Positions 7,300 through 14,394 of a stretch of 24,459 nucleotides of DNA are shown here, piece after piece. The stretch is taken from contig JBBJMF010000036.1 of the NCBI GenBank assembly GCA_037719575.1, positions 1 through 24,459 of the forward strand, in the 5' to 3' direction. The position numbers were made by a program, and so were the translations under genes. The stretch comes from JAWWPG01 sp037719575. Lineage in GTDB: Bacteria; Actinomycetota; Actinomycetes; Propionibacteriales; Nocardioidaceae. The notes below the pieces were generated by a model. The model did no database searches, was not told the DNA's origin, and saw only the letters and a list, made by a program, of their open reading frames with translations. Position 1 is the first letter of the stretch, and every line of letters begins with the position of its first letter.

Positions 7300-7857
7300 G
7301 TGACCTCCAACACCGAGCGGATGGCATCCGGCGACTGGTACCTCACCGACGAGTCGGTTCTCGAGATCCAGCGCGAGCGTCAGGCGGTCATGGAGCTCTA
7401 CAACGCATCCCCGGTCGCCGACCCGATCCGCCGTCGCGAGCTGCTCGTCGAGCTGATGGGGACTGTTGGAGAAGACGTCGAGGTCCGCTCGCCGGTCTAC
7501 GTCGACTACGGAAGCAACGTGCATATCGGAACGGGAGTCTTCCTCAACTACGGGTGCCAGCTTGCCGACGTCGCGAGGATCACCATCGGTGACCACGTCC
7601 AGATCGGGCCGAACGTCCAGCTCCTCACGCCACTGCATCCCCTCGAGGCCACCCGGCGTCGGGATAGGTGGGAGACCGCCAAACCCGTCACGATCGGGGA
7701 CAACGTCTGGCTGGCCGCCGGCGTGATCGTCTCCGGTGGCGTGACGATCGGCTCCGACACCGTCGTAGGCGCCGGGTCGGTCGTCACCCGCGACCTGCCA
7801 CCGGGGGTTCTCGCAGGCGGCAGCCCCGCCGGTGTCATCCGCACCCTGCCCGACTGA
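7300..7857 (+). CDS. Sugar O-acetyltransferase, maltose/galactoside acetyltransferase type
   Basis: A 185-residue hexapeptide-repeat acetyltransferase that would move acetyl from acetyl-CoA to a sugar or similar hydroxyl. The N-terminal cap has the family pattern (ASGDWYL, later RQAVMELYN). Left-handed beta-helix repeats follow (VHIGTGVFLNYGC, ITIGDHVQIGPNV, VTIGDNVWLAAGVIVSGG, VTIGSDTVVGAGSVV). The catalytic histidine is in TPLHPLEA (about His113) and the C-terminus ends GSPAGVIRTL as usual. GTG 7300 is chosen because a TANNNT box lies six bases before it; an internal ATG at 7321 is the alternative. The acceptor is unknown. It diverges from the LLM oxidoreductase and is followed 38 bases later by nuoD2 on the same strand. 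Confidence 0.9.
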   Translation: MTSNTERMASGDWYLTDESVLEIQRERQAVMELYNASPVADPIRRRELLVELMGTVGEDVEVRSPVYVDYGSNVHIGTGVFLNYGCQLADVARITIGDHVQIGPNVQLLTPLHPLEATRRRDRWETAKPVTIGDNVWLAAGVIVSGGVTIGSDTVVGAGSVVTRDLPPGVLAGGSPAGVIRTLPD

Positions 7858-7895
7858 GCCCGGACCACTCTCGGACCGCGTGGGAGCATGAGCAG

Positions 7896-9098
7896 GTGGC
7901 CGAGGAACGGATCATCGGGGTGGGCGCCGGTGCCGCCGGGTTCGCGGGTCACGAGCGAGGCGGCCACGGGGCAGACAGCCACCTGGCCACCGAGGACATG
8001 GTGCTCAACATCGGTCCGCAACACCCGGCGACCCATGGGGTGCTCCGGCTGCGGGTGACGCTCGACGGCGAGCGGATCGTGGAGTGCGAGCCGATCGTCG
8101 GTTACATGCACCGCGGGGTGGAGAAGCTCTTCGAGGTGCGTGACTACCGCCAGATCATCGTGCTCGCGAACCGTCATGACTGGTTGTCCGCCTTCTCGTC
8201 CGAGCTCGGTGTGGTGCTCGCCGTGGAGCGGATGCTCGGCATGGAGGTGCCGGTCCGGGCCACCTGGACGCGGATGCTGCTCGCGGAGCTGAACCGGGTG
8301 CTGAACCACCTGATGTTCCTCGGCTCCTACCCCATCGAGCTCGGTGCGATCACGCCGATCTTCTACGCCTTCCGGGAGCGGGAGACGATCCAAGAGGTCA
8401 TGGAGGAGGTGTCGGGCGGCCGGATGCACTACATGTTCAACCGCGTCGGTGGCCTCAAGGAAGACCTGCCGGCGGGCTGGCTGCGTCGTACCGCGGCCGC
8501 CGTCGCAGCGGTCCGCGGACGACTCGGGCAGATCGAGGACCTCGTCTTCGGCAACGAGATCTTCCGCGCGCGCACGGTCGGGGTAGGGGTGCTCTCGCCC
8601 GAGCTCATCGCCCAGTACGGCGTCTCCGGCCCCATCGCGCGCGCCTCCGGCGTCGACGCCGACCTGCGCCGCGACGACCCTTACCTGGCGTACGACGAGC
8701 TGCTGGTCGACGGCGTCCTGCGCATCCCGACCCGTCAGCAGGGAGACTGCCAGGCACGGTTCGGCCTGCTGCTCGACCAGGTGAAGGTCTCGCTCGACCT
8801 GGCCGACGCCTGCATCGACAAGATCGCCGGGCTGCCCCAGGGACCGATCAACGTGCGGCTGCCGAAGATCCTCAAGGCGCCCGAGGGCCACACCTACTGC
8901 TGGACCGAGAACCCGCTGGGCATCAACGGCTACCTTCTGGTGTCACGCGGCGAGAAGACGCCCTGGCGGCTCAAGCTCCGGTCGGCGTCGTTCAACAACA
9001 TCTCGGTGCTGCCGCGGATGCTGCCGGGGTGCGTCGTCGCCGACATGATCGCGATCCTCGGCTCAATGTTCTTCGTTGTCGGTGATATCGATAAGTGA
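7896..9098 (+). CDS. nuoD2: Orphan NADH-quinone oxidoreductase subunit D paralogue (NuoD2)
   Basis: A 400-residue full-length NuoD-like protein, homologous to the 49-kDa subunit that lines the quinone site of complex I, but with no other nuo gene nearby. It keeps GPQHPATHGVLR with the quinone-site histidine (His47), the YMHRGVEK block (Arg73) and the C-terminal SFNNISVLPRML and GDIDK. The segment that normally reads DRxDY, carrying the second quinone-contact tyrosine, here reads NRHDW (Trp96). As I remember, Streptomyces NuoD2 proteins share this change. The first ~34 residues are a glycine- and histidine-rich leader. GTG 7896 is chosen for a GGGAG nine bases upstream; the leader makes the exact start less certain. 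Its role, whether an alternative subunit or a separate function, is unknown. Confidence 0.9.
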   Translation: MAEERIIGVGAGAAGFAGHERGGHGADSHLATEDMVLNIGPQHPATHGVLRLRVTLDGERIVECEPIVGYMHRGVEKLFEVRDYRQIIVLANRHDWLSAFSSELGVVLAVERMLGMEVPVRATWTRMLLAELNRVLNHLMFLGSYPIELGAITPIFYAFRERETIQEVMEEVSGGRMHYMFNRVGGLKEDLPAGWLRRTAAAVAAVRGRLGQIEDLVFGNEIFRARTVGVGVLSPELIAQYGVSGPIARASGVDADLRRDDPYLAYDELLVDGVLRIPTRQQGDCQARFGLLLDQVKVSLDLADACIDKIAGLPQGPINVRLPKILKAPEGHTYCWTENPLGINGYLLVSRGEKTPWRLKLRSASFNNISVLPRMLPGCVVADMIAILGSMFFVVGDIDK

Positions 9099-9132
9099 CT
9101 CGTGGTCAAGGCCCCAACTGGTCGAGGGCGAG

Positions 9133-9161
9133 TGGTTGGCTGAGTCAGTTGTGGTCAACCA
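9133..9161. terminator. Possible weak hairpin between convergent nuoD2 and binding-protein genes
   Basis: TGGTTG and CAACCA form a perfect 6-base stem with a 17-base loop that holds a smaller palindrome (CTGAGTCAG). It lies in the 89 bases between two converging genes. No T-run follows, so it is only a weak terminator candidate. Confidence 0.25.
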
Positions 9162-9187
9162 GCCTCAGCGCCTCAAGCGTCGTTGGC

Positions 9188-10144
9188 TTAGACGAGACCC
9201 TTGTCGGTGAGGTACTCCGTGGCCACGGCGGCCGGCTGCTCGCGGTTGACGGCCACCTTGAGGTCGAGCGCGGCCAGGTCGTCGGTCGTGAGGGTCGCCG
9301 AGAGCTCGTTGAGCAGGGTTGCCACCTCAGGGTTGTCGTTGATGAAGGCGGTGTTCGTAGCCGGAATCAAGTTCTGTGCGGGCTGGATCCCCTTGTCGTC
9401 CTCGAGGATCACCAGGTTCTCCTGGTCGAGGGCACCGTCCGTCGTGGCGACCAGGCCAAGCTGCGACTCGCCCTGGGTCACCGAGTCCTTCGTCTGCGCC
9501 GAGTCGAAGCCCAGGGGCAGGATCTTCGAGATGTCGATGCCATAGGTCTCGGTGAGCCCGCCCTCGCAGTCGGGTCGTCCCTTGCAGTCCGGCGCCGCCG
9601 CGAGCACGATCGGCTGGCCAAGCGCCGCGAGGTCGGAGAGCGTCGTCAGGTTGTTCTCCGCGGCAAAGTCCTTGGTGACGGCGAAGGCGTTCTGGTCGGT
9701 CGCCTCGGCCGGCTCGAGCATGGTGATGCCCGCCGCGTCGGCGAGGGGCTTGAGCGCCGCAAGGGTCTCCTCGGCGCTGTTCGTCGTGATGGATGGCGCG
9801 TCGGCGCCGTTGGCCTGGATGTTGAGGATGTCGGCCATGCCGGCCAGGTAGTCGGGCACGACGTCGACGTCGCCGGACTTCAGCTGTGGCACGTAGACGT
9901 CGCGGGTGTCGACGAGCTTGACCTCGACCGTGTAGCCGGCGTTCTCCAGCACCTGCTGGTACATCGCGGCCATGATCTGCATCTCGCCGAAGTTCTGCCC
10001 CGACATGGAGACCGTGCCCTTGTCGCCGCCTCCGCCGGGTGAGGTGCCGCCGCTGTCGGCTGGCGGGTCTTCGTTCGCGCAGGCTGCTCCCGCCATCAGG
10101 GTGACCGCCGCCAGCCCTACGCCAAGCATGCGTCGCATGTGCAT
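9188..10144 (-). CDS. Osmoprotectant/glycine betaine-type ABC transporter binding lipoprotein
   Basis: A 318-residue substrate-binding protein of the OpuAC/ProX kind. It has a lipoprotein signal (hydrophobic stretch ending LMAGAAC; Cys about residue 23), then a flexible Gly/Ser/Pro-rich spacer, then the binding domain (VSMSGQNFGEMQIMAAMYQQ, later KSGDVDVVPDYLAGMAD). It would be anchored outside the membrane and deliver quaternary amines such as glycine betaine, choline or carnitine; the exact ligand cannot be read. An extra pair of cysteines (CKGRPDCEGG) is notable. The start may be ATG 10144 or ATG 10138; the latter has GGGG six bases upstream. It follows the two permease genes after 122 bases in which I see no convincing promoter, although separate expression would be usual. 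Confidence 0.9.
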   Translation of the reverse strand: MHMRRMLGVGLAAVTLMAGAACANEDPPADSGGTSPGGGGDKGTVSMSGQNFGEMQIMAAMYQQVLENAGYTVEVKLVDTRDVYVPQLKSGDVDVVPDYLAGMADILNIQANGADAPSITTNSAEETLAALKPLADAAGITMLEPAEATDQNAFAVTKDFAAENNLTTLSDLAALGQPIVLAAAPDCKGRPDCEGGLTETYGIDISKILPLGFDSAQTKDSVTQGESQLGLVATTDGALDQENLVILEDDKGIQPAQNLIPATNTAFINDNPEVATLLNELSATLTTDDLAALDLKVAVNREQPAAVATEYLTDKGLV

Positions 10145-10266
10145 CCCCAGTACCGCCTTCTGTGTCCCGCAGCCGTCAGTCGGCTCCGCGTGTCCGGTCG
10201 GGCACCGGGTGGCACCCGAGTCTTCAGGAGAATCATGTCACCCCGGACAAGCGGATGACCTAATCG

Positions 10267-10980
10267 TTATGCAACTGCGACTGTGGCCGTCTGCCGTCTC
10301 CGGGCTCTGACCATGGGGTTCGCCAACCGCTCCGTGAGCGCCGCGATGCCCTCGAGCATGATCGCGACGGCCGCCACGACGATGGCCCCGGCGAGTCCCT
10401 TGCCGTAGTCGCTGCGGTAGAAGCCTGCCGTGATCACGTTGCCGAGTCCCGGTCCCGCCACCAGGGCGGCGATCGTCGCGGTGGCCCAGACCTGCACGAG
10501 TGCGAGCCGCAGGCCCGTGAGGATCAGCGGCATCGCGAGCGGCAGCTCGACGGCGAAGAACAGCTGGGTCCCCTTCATGCCCATGCCCTTGGCGGCCTCC
10601 ACGGTGTCCTTGTCGACCTCACGCATCCCCACGTAGGTGTTGGTGATGATGGGCGGGAGCGCGAAGAGCGTCAGGGCGACGAGGGTCGCCAGCCCAGCCC
10701 GGCCGTACGGGCCGAGCACGTTGGTTCCGAGCGGACCGACCGACAGCAGGATCAGCACCGCGAACGTCGGGATCGCCCGGCCCACGTTGGACACGTTGAT
10801 CGCGAGGAAGCCACCTCGACCTAGATGGCCGAGGACCAGCGCCACGGGCAGCGCGAGCACGACCGCGACGAGCAGCGCGGTCACGGTGAGCAGGAGCTGC
10901 TGACCGAGCTGGGTGAGCATTCCCTCGGATCCCGACCAGTTCGCGCCGTCGAAGATGTAGGAGAACGCGTCACCGACCAT
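10267..10980 (-). CDS. Osmoprotectant ABC transporter permease (second)
   Basis: A 237-residue membrane protein of the OpuCB/OpuCD (ProW-like) family. Several hydrophobic helices are visible (TVTALLVAVVLALPVALVL; AVLILLSVGPLG; LATLVALTLFALPPII). The cytoplasmic EAA loop that docks to the ATPase reads EAAKGMGMKGTQLFFAVELP, followed by PLILTGLRLA. It starts three bases after the stop of the first permease, so the two are surely co-transcribed and form the heterodimeric channel. The C-terminus is basic (RARRRQ). Confidence 0.92.
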   Translation of the reverse strand: MVGDAFSYIFDGANWSGSEGMLTQLGQQLLLTVTALLVAVVLALPVALVLGHLGRGGFLAINVSNVGRAIPTFAVLILLSVGPLGTNVLGPYGRAGLATLVALTLFALPPIITNTYVGMREVDKDTVEAAKGMGMKGTQLFFAVELPLAMPLILTGLRLALVQVWATATIAALVAGPGLGNVITAGFYRSDYGKGLAGAIVVAAVAIMLEGIAALTERLANPMVRARRRQTATVAVA

Positions 10981-10983
10981 CGG

Positions 10984-11679
10984 TCAGCCTCGCTTCCAGG
11001 TCCACGGTGTCATGATCCGCTGGACTCCCAGCAGCCCCAGGTCGAGGACGAGTGCGAGGAGCACACACAGCAGGCTGGCGGACAGGATCTGTGCCTTGAA
11101 GTTCTGCTGCACTCCCTGCGCCAGCAGGTTCCCGAGACCGCCGTACGCCACGATCGAACCGATTGTGGTCAGGGCGACGGTCGACACCGTGGCGACGCGC
11201 AGCCCGGCCATGATCACCGGGAGGGCCAGCGGCAGCTCCACGGTGACCAGCATCCGGGTCGGTCCGTAGCCCATGCCGGCGGCGGACTCCCGCACCTCGG
11301 CGGGCACCGCACGCAGACCCGCCAGGGTGTTGCGGACCAGGATCGTCAACGAATAGAGGGCGAGACCGATCACCACGGTCGTCTCCGAGATGCCGGTGAA
11401 CGGCACGAGCAACGGGAAGAGCGCGAGCGACGGGATCGTGTAGATCATCGTCGACGCGCCCAGGATCAGGGTCTCGAGACGGGCGAGGCGTCTCGCCATC
11501 ACCGCGAGCGGAAGCGCGAGCACGAGGCCGAGCAGCACCGAGAAGACGGTGATCTCGGCATGCTGTTTGGTCGCGTCCACGAGCTCGTCGTGATAGTCGC
11601 TGAGGTACGACGTGCACCACCACTTGTTGACCAGAAGGCTATAGCACGGGTCGACGGCAGCCGACGCAGGTACTGTCAC
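10984..11679 (-). CDS. Osmoprotectant ABC transporter permease (first)
   Basis: A 231-residue permease of the same family as its downstream partner. Transmembrane segments include TVFSVLLGLVLALPLAVMA and LALYSLTILVRNTLAGL, and the EAA-like loop reads ESAAGMGYGPTRMLVTVELP. The N-terminal ~30 residues (CYSLLVNKWWCTSYLSDY) precede the first helix and contain two cysteines. GTG 11679 is the most upstream start possible. It has a TANNNT box seven bases before it (TACCGT, 11687-11692) and no ribosome site, so it appears leaderless. Its start codon is only three bases from the start codon of the divergent ATPase gene. Confidence 0.92.
   Translation of the reverse strand: MTVPASAAVDPCYSLLVNKWWCTSYLSDYHDELVDATKQHAEITVFSVLLGLVLALPLAVMARRLARLETLILGASTMIYTIPSLALFPLLVPFTGISETTVVIGLALYSLTILVRNTLAGLRAVPAEVRESAAGMGYGPTRMLVTVELPLALPVIMAGLRVATVSTVALTTIGSIVAYGGLGNLLAQGVQQNFKAQILSASLLCVLLALVLDLGLLGVQRIMTPWTWKRG
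11671..11676 (+). promoter_or_regulatory. -10-like box of the ABC ATPase gene, inside the permease ORF
   Basis: TACTGT is followed by six bases and the ATG at 11683. It coincides exactly with codons 2 and 3 of the divergent permease gene. A leaderless transcript is predicted. Confidence 0.5.
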
Positions 11680-11682
11680 GCT

Positions 11683-12864
11683 ATGGACGGTAGCGAAGAC
11701 CTGATGATCCGGCTGATGGGGGTCGGGAAGACCTACGCCGGCGGCACCGTCGCGGTCCGCGAGCTCGACCTCGACGTTCCGCGGGGGGAGCTTGTCACGC
11801 TCGTCGGCCCGTCAGGCTGCGGGAAGTCCACCACTCTCAAGATGATCAACCGGCTCATCGAGCCGACGACCGGACGGATCGAGCTCGACGGGGAGGACGT
11901 CACCCACATCAACCCGGTGAAGCTCCGGCTGCGCATCGGCTACGTCATCCAGCAGATCGGTCTCTTCCCCCACCAGACGGTGCGCACGAACGTGGCGACC
12001 CTGCCGAAGCTGCTCGGCTGGGATCGGAAGCGGACCAACGAGCGCGTCGACGAGCTGCTGTCGAGGATGGGGCTCGAGCCCGCGGAGTTCGCCCATCGAT
12101 ACCCGAGCCAGCTCTCGGGCGGTCAGCGCCAGCGGGTAGGTGTCGCCCGAGCGCTCGCCGCCGATCCGGCTGTCCTGCTGATGGACGAGCCGTTCGGCGC
12201 GGTCGACCCGGTGGTGAGGACGAGGCTGCAGGACCAGTTCCTCGCGATCCAGGAGGAGCTGGCGAAGACCGTGGTCCTGGTGACTCACGACATCGAGGAG
12301 GCGGTGCGGCTCGGCGACCGGGTTGCCGTCTTCGAGCCCGGCGGGCGGCTCGCCCAGTTCGACACGCCCGCCCGGGTGCTTGGCGGCCCGGCGGACGACT
12401 TCGTGGCGGAGTTCGTCGGCGCCGACCGGGGTCTGCGCCGGCTGGCGGTCACCCCGATCGCCGAGGTCGACCTGGAGCGGCCGCCTGTCGTCCACGACAA
12501 CGACTCCCTCGCCGAGGCGCACATCACGATCGACGACGACCAGGCTCGCTGGGCTGTCGTGCTCGACGACCACGAGAGCCTCCGCGGGTGGGTGTCCCTG
12601 GAGCGCAGCTCGGGGCCCGGTCTGGTGCGGGACCGGCGGGAGCGGATGGACGCCTGGGTCAACAAGGACGCGTCATTGAAGGACGCGCTGGCGACCATGC
12701 TCCAGTGGGACGCCGGCTGGGTCGCGGTGCTCGACGGCGACCGGTTCCTCGGCGTCCTCACCCCCGCCACCTTGCATGAGGCGCTGCGCCGCTCGGTGAG
12801 CGCGGAGGAGGAGGGTCGAGAGCTCGCCGACGTCGAGGTGTCCTCCACCGGCCCCCTGCGCTAA
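11683..12864 (+). CDS. Osmoprotectant ABC transporter ATPase with CBS domains
   Basis: A 393-residue ATP-binding subunit of the OpuA/OpuC/ProV type. Walker A GPSGCGKST is at about residues 42-50, then the Q-loop region YVIQQIGLFPHQTV, the ABC signature LSGGQRQRVGVARAL, Walker B AVLLMDEPFGAVDP and the switch histidine in LVTHDIEEA. After about residue 265 a tandem CBS-like region follows (VHDNDSLAEAHITI ... LRGWVSLE; VNKDASLKDALATML ... FLGVLTP). In related transporters the CBS pair senses ionic strength and gates transport. The frame is open far upstream, but ATG 11683 is supported by the family N-terminus and the TACTGT box. It is transcribed away from its permeases. Its stop overlaps the convergent hypothetical gene. 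Confidence 0.93.
   Translation: MDGSEDLMIRLMGVGKTYAGGTVAVRELDLDVPRGELVTLVGPSGCGKSTTLKMINRLIEPTTGRIELDGEDVTHINPVKLRLRIGYVIQQIGLFPHQTVRTNVATLPKLLGWDRKRTNERVDELLSRMGLEPAEFAHRYPSQLSGGQRQRVGVARALAADPAVLLMDEPFGAVDPVVRTRLQDQFLAIQEELAKTVVLVTHDIEEAVRLGDRVAVFEPGGRLAQFDTPARVLGGPADDFVAEFVGADRGLRRLAVTPIAEVDLERPPVVHDNDSLAEAHITIDDDQARWAVVLDDHESLRGWVSLERSSGPGLVRDRRERMDAWVNKDASLKDALATMLQWDAGWVAVLDGDRFLGVLTPATLHEALRRSVSAEEEGRELADVEVSSTGPLR
11687..11692 (-). promoter_or_regulatory. -10-like box of the permease gene, inside the ATPase ORF
   Basis: On the minus strand TACCGT is followed by seven bases and the GTG at 11679. It lies within codons 2-4 of the divergent ATPase gene, so the two promoters interlock. 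Confidence 0.45.
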
Positions 12865-13340
12865 CTGGCGACGGCGTCGGCGTCGGCCGTGCCGAACACC
12901 TCGTCGAGGAGGGCAGCGAGCCGTTCCTGGGCCTCGTTGGCCCGCCGGGACTCCCGCCTGACCCGCATCTCCGCTTCGTCGGCTCTCCGTCCTGCCCCCC
13001 TGACCGTGTCTGACAGCTCAGCGATCGTGCGGTCACGGTCGGTGAGACGGTCGGCCATCATGGCGCTGTAGGCCCGGTGCTCCGCGTGGTTCGTGGCCAG
13101 GGCCGCCCGGAAGGACCGAGCCTGGGTGGCGCGACGGCGGGCAGCCTCCCTTCGGGTCTGTACGACCTCGCCGTACATGATCCGGACTGCGGTTGCGCCG
13201 GCGAGCAGACCCAGCACCGCGGCCGGCCCGACCACAACGGACAACAGCACGGCCCATCCGACGGCGAGGACGGTGACACCCATCAGGGTCACCGCCACGG
13301 TCACCCGAACGCTGCGCTGGATCTTGCGACGACCCGCCAT
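12861..13340 (-). CDS. Uncharacterised small membrane protein with coiled coil
   Basis: A 159-residue protein I do not recognise. A basic N-terminus (AGRRKIQRSVR) leads into two closely spaced hydrophobic stretches (about residues 12-34 and 36-53), probably a membrane hairpin. A highly charged Arg/Glu/Ala-rich region with heptad character follows (about 60-145: DRTIAELSDTVRGAGRRADE and similar), likely a cytoplasmic coiled coil. The ATG at 13340 is chosen over an upstream in-frame start at 13385, because the longer form would overlap DUF3180 and a TANNNT box lies seven bases before 13340. It follows DUF3180 after ten bases and shares its stop region with the convergent ABC ATPase gene (CTAA read both ways). 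Function unknown. Confidence 0.75.
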   Translation of the reverse strand: MAGRRKIQRSVRVTVAVTLMGVTVLAVGWAVLLSVVVGPAAVLGLLAGATAVRIMYGEVVQTRREAARRRATQARSFRAALATNHAEHRAYSAMMADRLTDRDRTIAELSDTVRGAGRRADEAEMRVRRESRRANEAQERLAALLDEVFGTADADAVAS

Positions 13341-13347
13341 GAGCGCG

Positions 13348-13353
13348 AGTCTA
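13348..13353 (-). promoter_or_regulatory. Possible -10 box of the coiled-coil membrane protein gene
   Basis: On the minus strand TAGACT is followed by seven bases and the ATG at 13340. The TAG is also the stop codon of the DUF3180 gene, so the match is weaker evidence than elsewhere. No ribosome site is visible in front of the ATG. Confidence 0.25.
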
Positions 13354-13830
13354 TTCGTCCTTGTCCCTCGGAACCCGGCAGGCACGCTCGAGAAGGAGCC
13401 CCCCGACAGTCAGGATGACGGCGGCGATCGCGGCGCTCACGGAGCGGATCACCCGCTCTTGCGGCAGCCGCACGTCGAGCTGGTCGACGAAGTTGAACGC
13501 GAAACCGAGGTAGCCACCGGCGACGATGGCACCGACCAGAGCGCTCGCCTTGGCCAGCAGCAGGAAGCGCACCGCCCGGTGCGCGTCCATCCGCCGGCGG
13601 TCGCGATGGAGGGTGCGGTAGGTCGAGTTCGCGAGCACCAGCACGATCGTGCCGGCCGCGAGCAGCACGACGACCGATGTCCACTGGACCTGCGGGGCGA
13701 CGCCGTTGAGCGTGATCGTGATCCGCGCGAACGCATAGCCGAGCACCCCGCCGACCAGGAAGAGCGCGAACAAGGCCCGGACATGGGTGGGCCCGACGGT
13801 GCCCTGCTCCGGACTCTGCTTGTCGGCCAA
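13351..13830 (-). CDS. DUF3180 family membrane protein
   Basis: A 159-residue integral membrane protein of the actinobacterial DUF3180 family. Four hydrophobic segments are seen: ALFALFLVGGVLGYAFA, VVVLLAAGTIVLVLA, a pair around AKASALVGAIVAGGYLGFAF, and VSAAIAAVILTVGGLLL. A basic loop (LHRDRRRMDAHRAVR) lies between the second and third. The family is regularly found right after folK but has no established function; a link to folate metabolism is only positional. The start is a TTG three bases after the folK stop, with no good ribosome site, so translation probably depends on folK (coupling). Confidence 0.85.
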   Translation of the reverse strand: MADKQSPEQGTVGPTHVRALFALFLVGGVLGYAFARITITLNGVAPQVQWTSVVVLLAAGTIVLVLANSTYRTLHRDRRRMDAHRAVRFLLLAKASALVGAIVAGGYLGFAFNFVDQLDVRLPQERVIRSVSAAIAAVILTVGGLLLERACRVPRDKDE

Positions 13831-13833
13831 CGG

Positions 13834-14394
13834 CTAGATCTCGAGCTCGAGATCCGGTCGGCGCACGACTCCAGAGGTGTCGAGGTCTTCGAGCAGGTCC
13901 GCGACCTTGCCCCGGCCGGGGAGCTGGGCGTGCGGGTCGATCTCGAGCCAGGGCACGAGGACGAAGGCGCGCTCGTGGGCGCGTGGGTGCGGCAGCGTCA
14001 GCTCGTCGGTGTCGGACAACCTCCCACCGACGACGACCAGGTCGACATCGAGCGTGCGCGGGCCGTTGGGCTCGGTGCGTTCGCGCCCGTACGCGTCCTC
14101 GACCGCCATCGCCCGGTCGAGCAGCACGTTCACCGACAAGGTGCTGTCAGCCAGCAGGACCGCGTTCAAGAACTCCGGGGACCCGTCGGGGGCGTTGACC
14201 GGGGTCGTCTCGTAGACCGAGGAAACGGTCACGATGTTGACCTCCGGGGTGTCGGCGAGGGCGTTGATGGCGCCCTGCAGGTTGGCCAGCCGGTCGCCGG
14301 CGTTGCTGCCGAGCGAAAGCACCGCCAGCCGGATGGGTCGCATCTCCCCGGTGAGTGTGTCGGGGTCGATGTGGGGGTTGGGGGTCTCAGTCAA
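13834..14394 (-). CDS. folK: HPPK, 6-hydroxymethyl-dihydropterin pyrophosphokinase
   Basis: Transfers pyrophosphate from ATP to 6-hydroxymethyl-dihydropterin, giving the substrate of FolP. The core begins RLAVLSLGSNAGDRLANLQ, and the signature GPRTLDVDLVVVGG is present with the two metal-binding aspartates, followed by LPHPRAHERAFVL. It is 186 residues if the TTG at 14394 is used. That start has GGAG five bases upstream and overlaps folB by eight bases. The alternative ATG at 14343 gives a tighter family N-terminus, but its GGGGAG touches the ATG with no spacer. I prefer the TTG. Confidence 0.93.
   Translation of the reverse strand: MTETPNPHIDPDTLTGEMRPIRLAVLSLGSNAGDRLANLQGAINALADTPEVNIVTVSSVYETTPVNAPDGSPEFLNAVLLADSTLSVNVLLDRAMAVEDAYGRERTEPNGPRTLDVDLVVVGGRLSDTDELTLPHPRAHERAFVLVPWLEIDPHAQLPGRGKVADLLEDLDTSGVVRRPDLELEI

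Noticed and set aside
9099..10266. A riboswitch or small RNA around the osmoprotectant genes.
   Set aside because: Only short, weak inverted repeats are visible and none fits a known aptamer; no evidence beyond GC-rich pairing.
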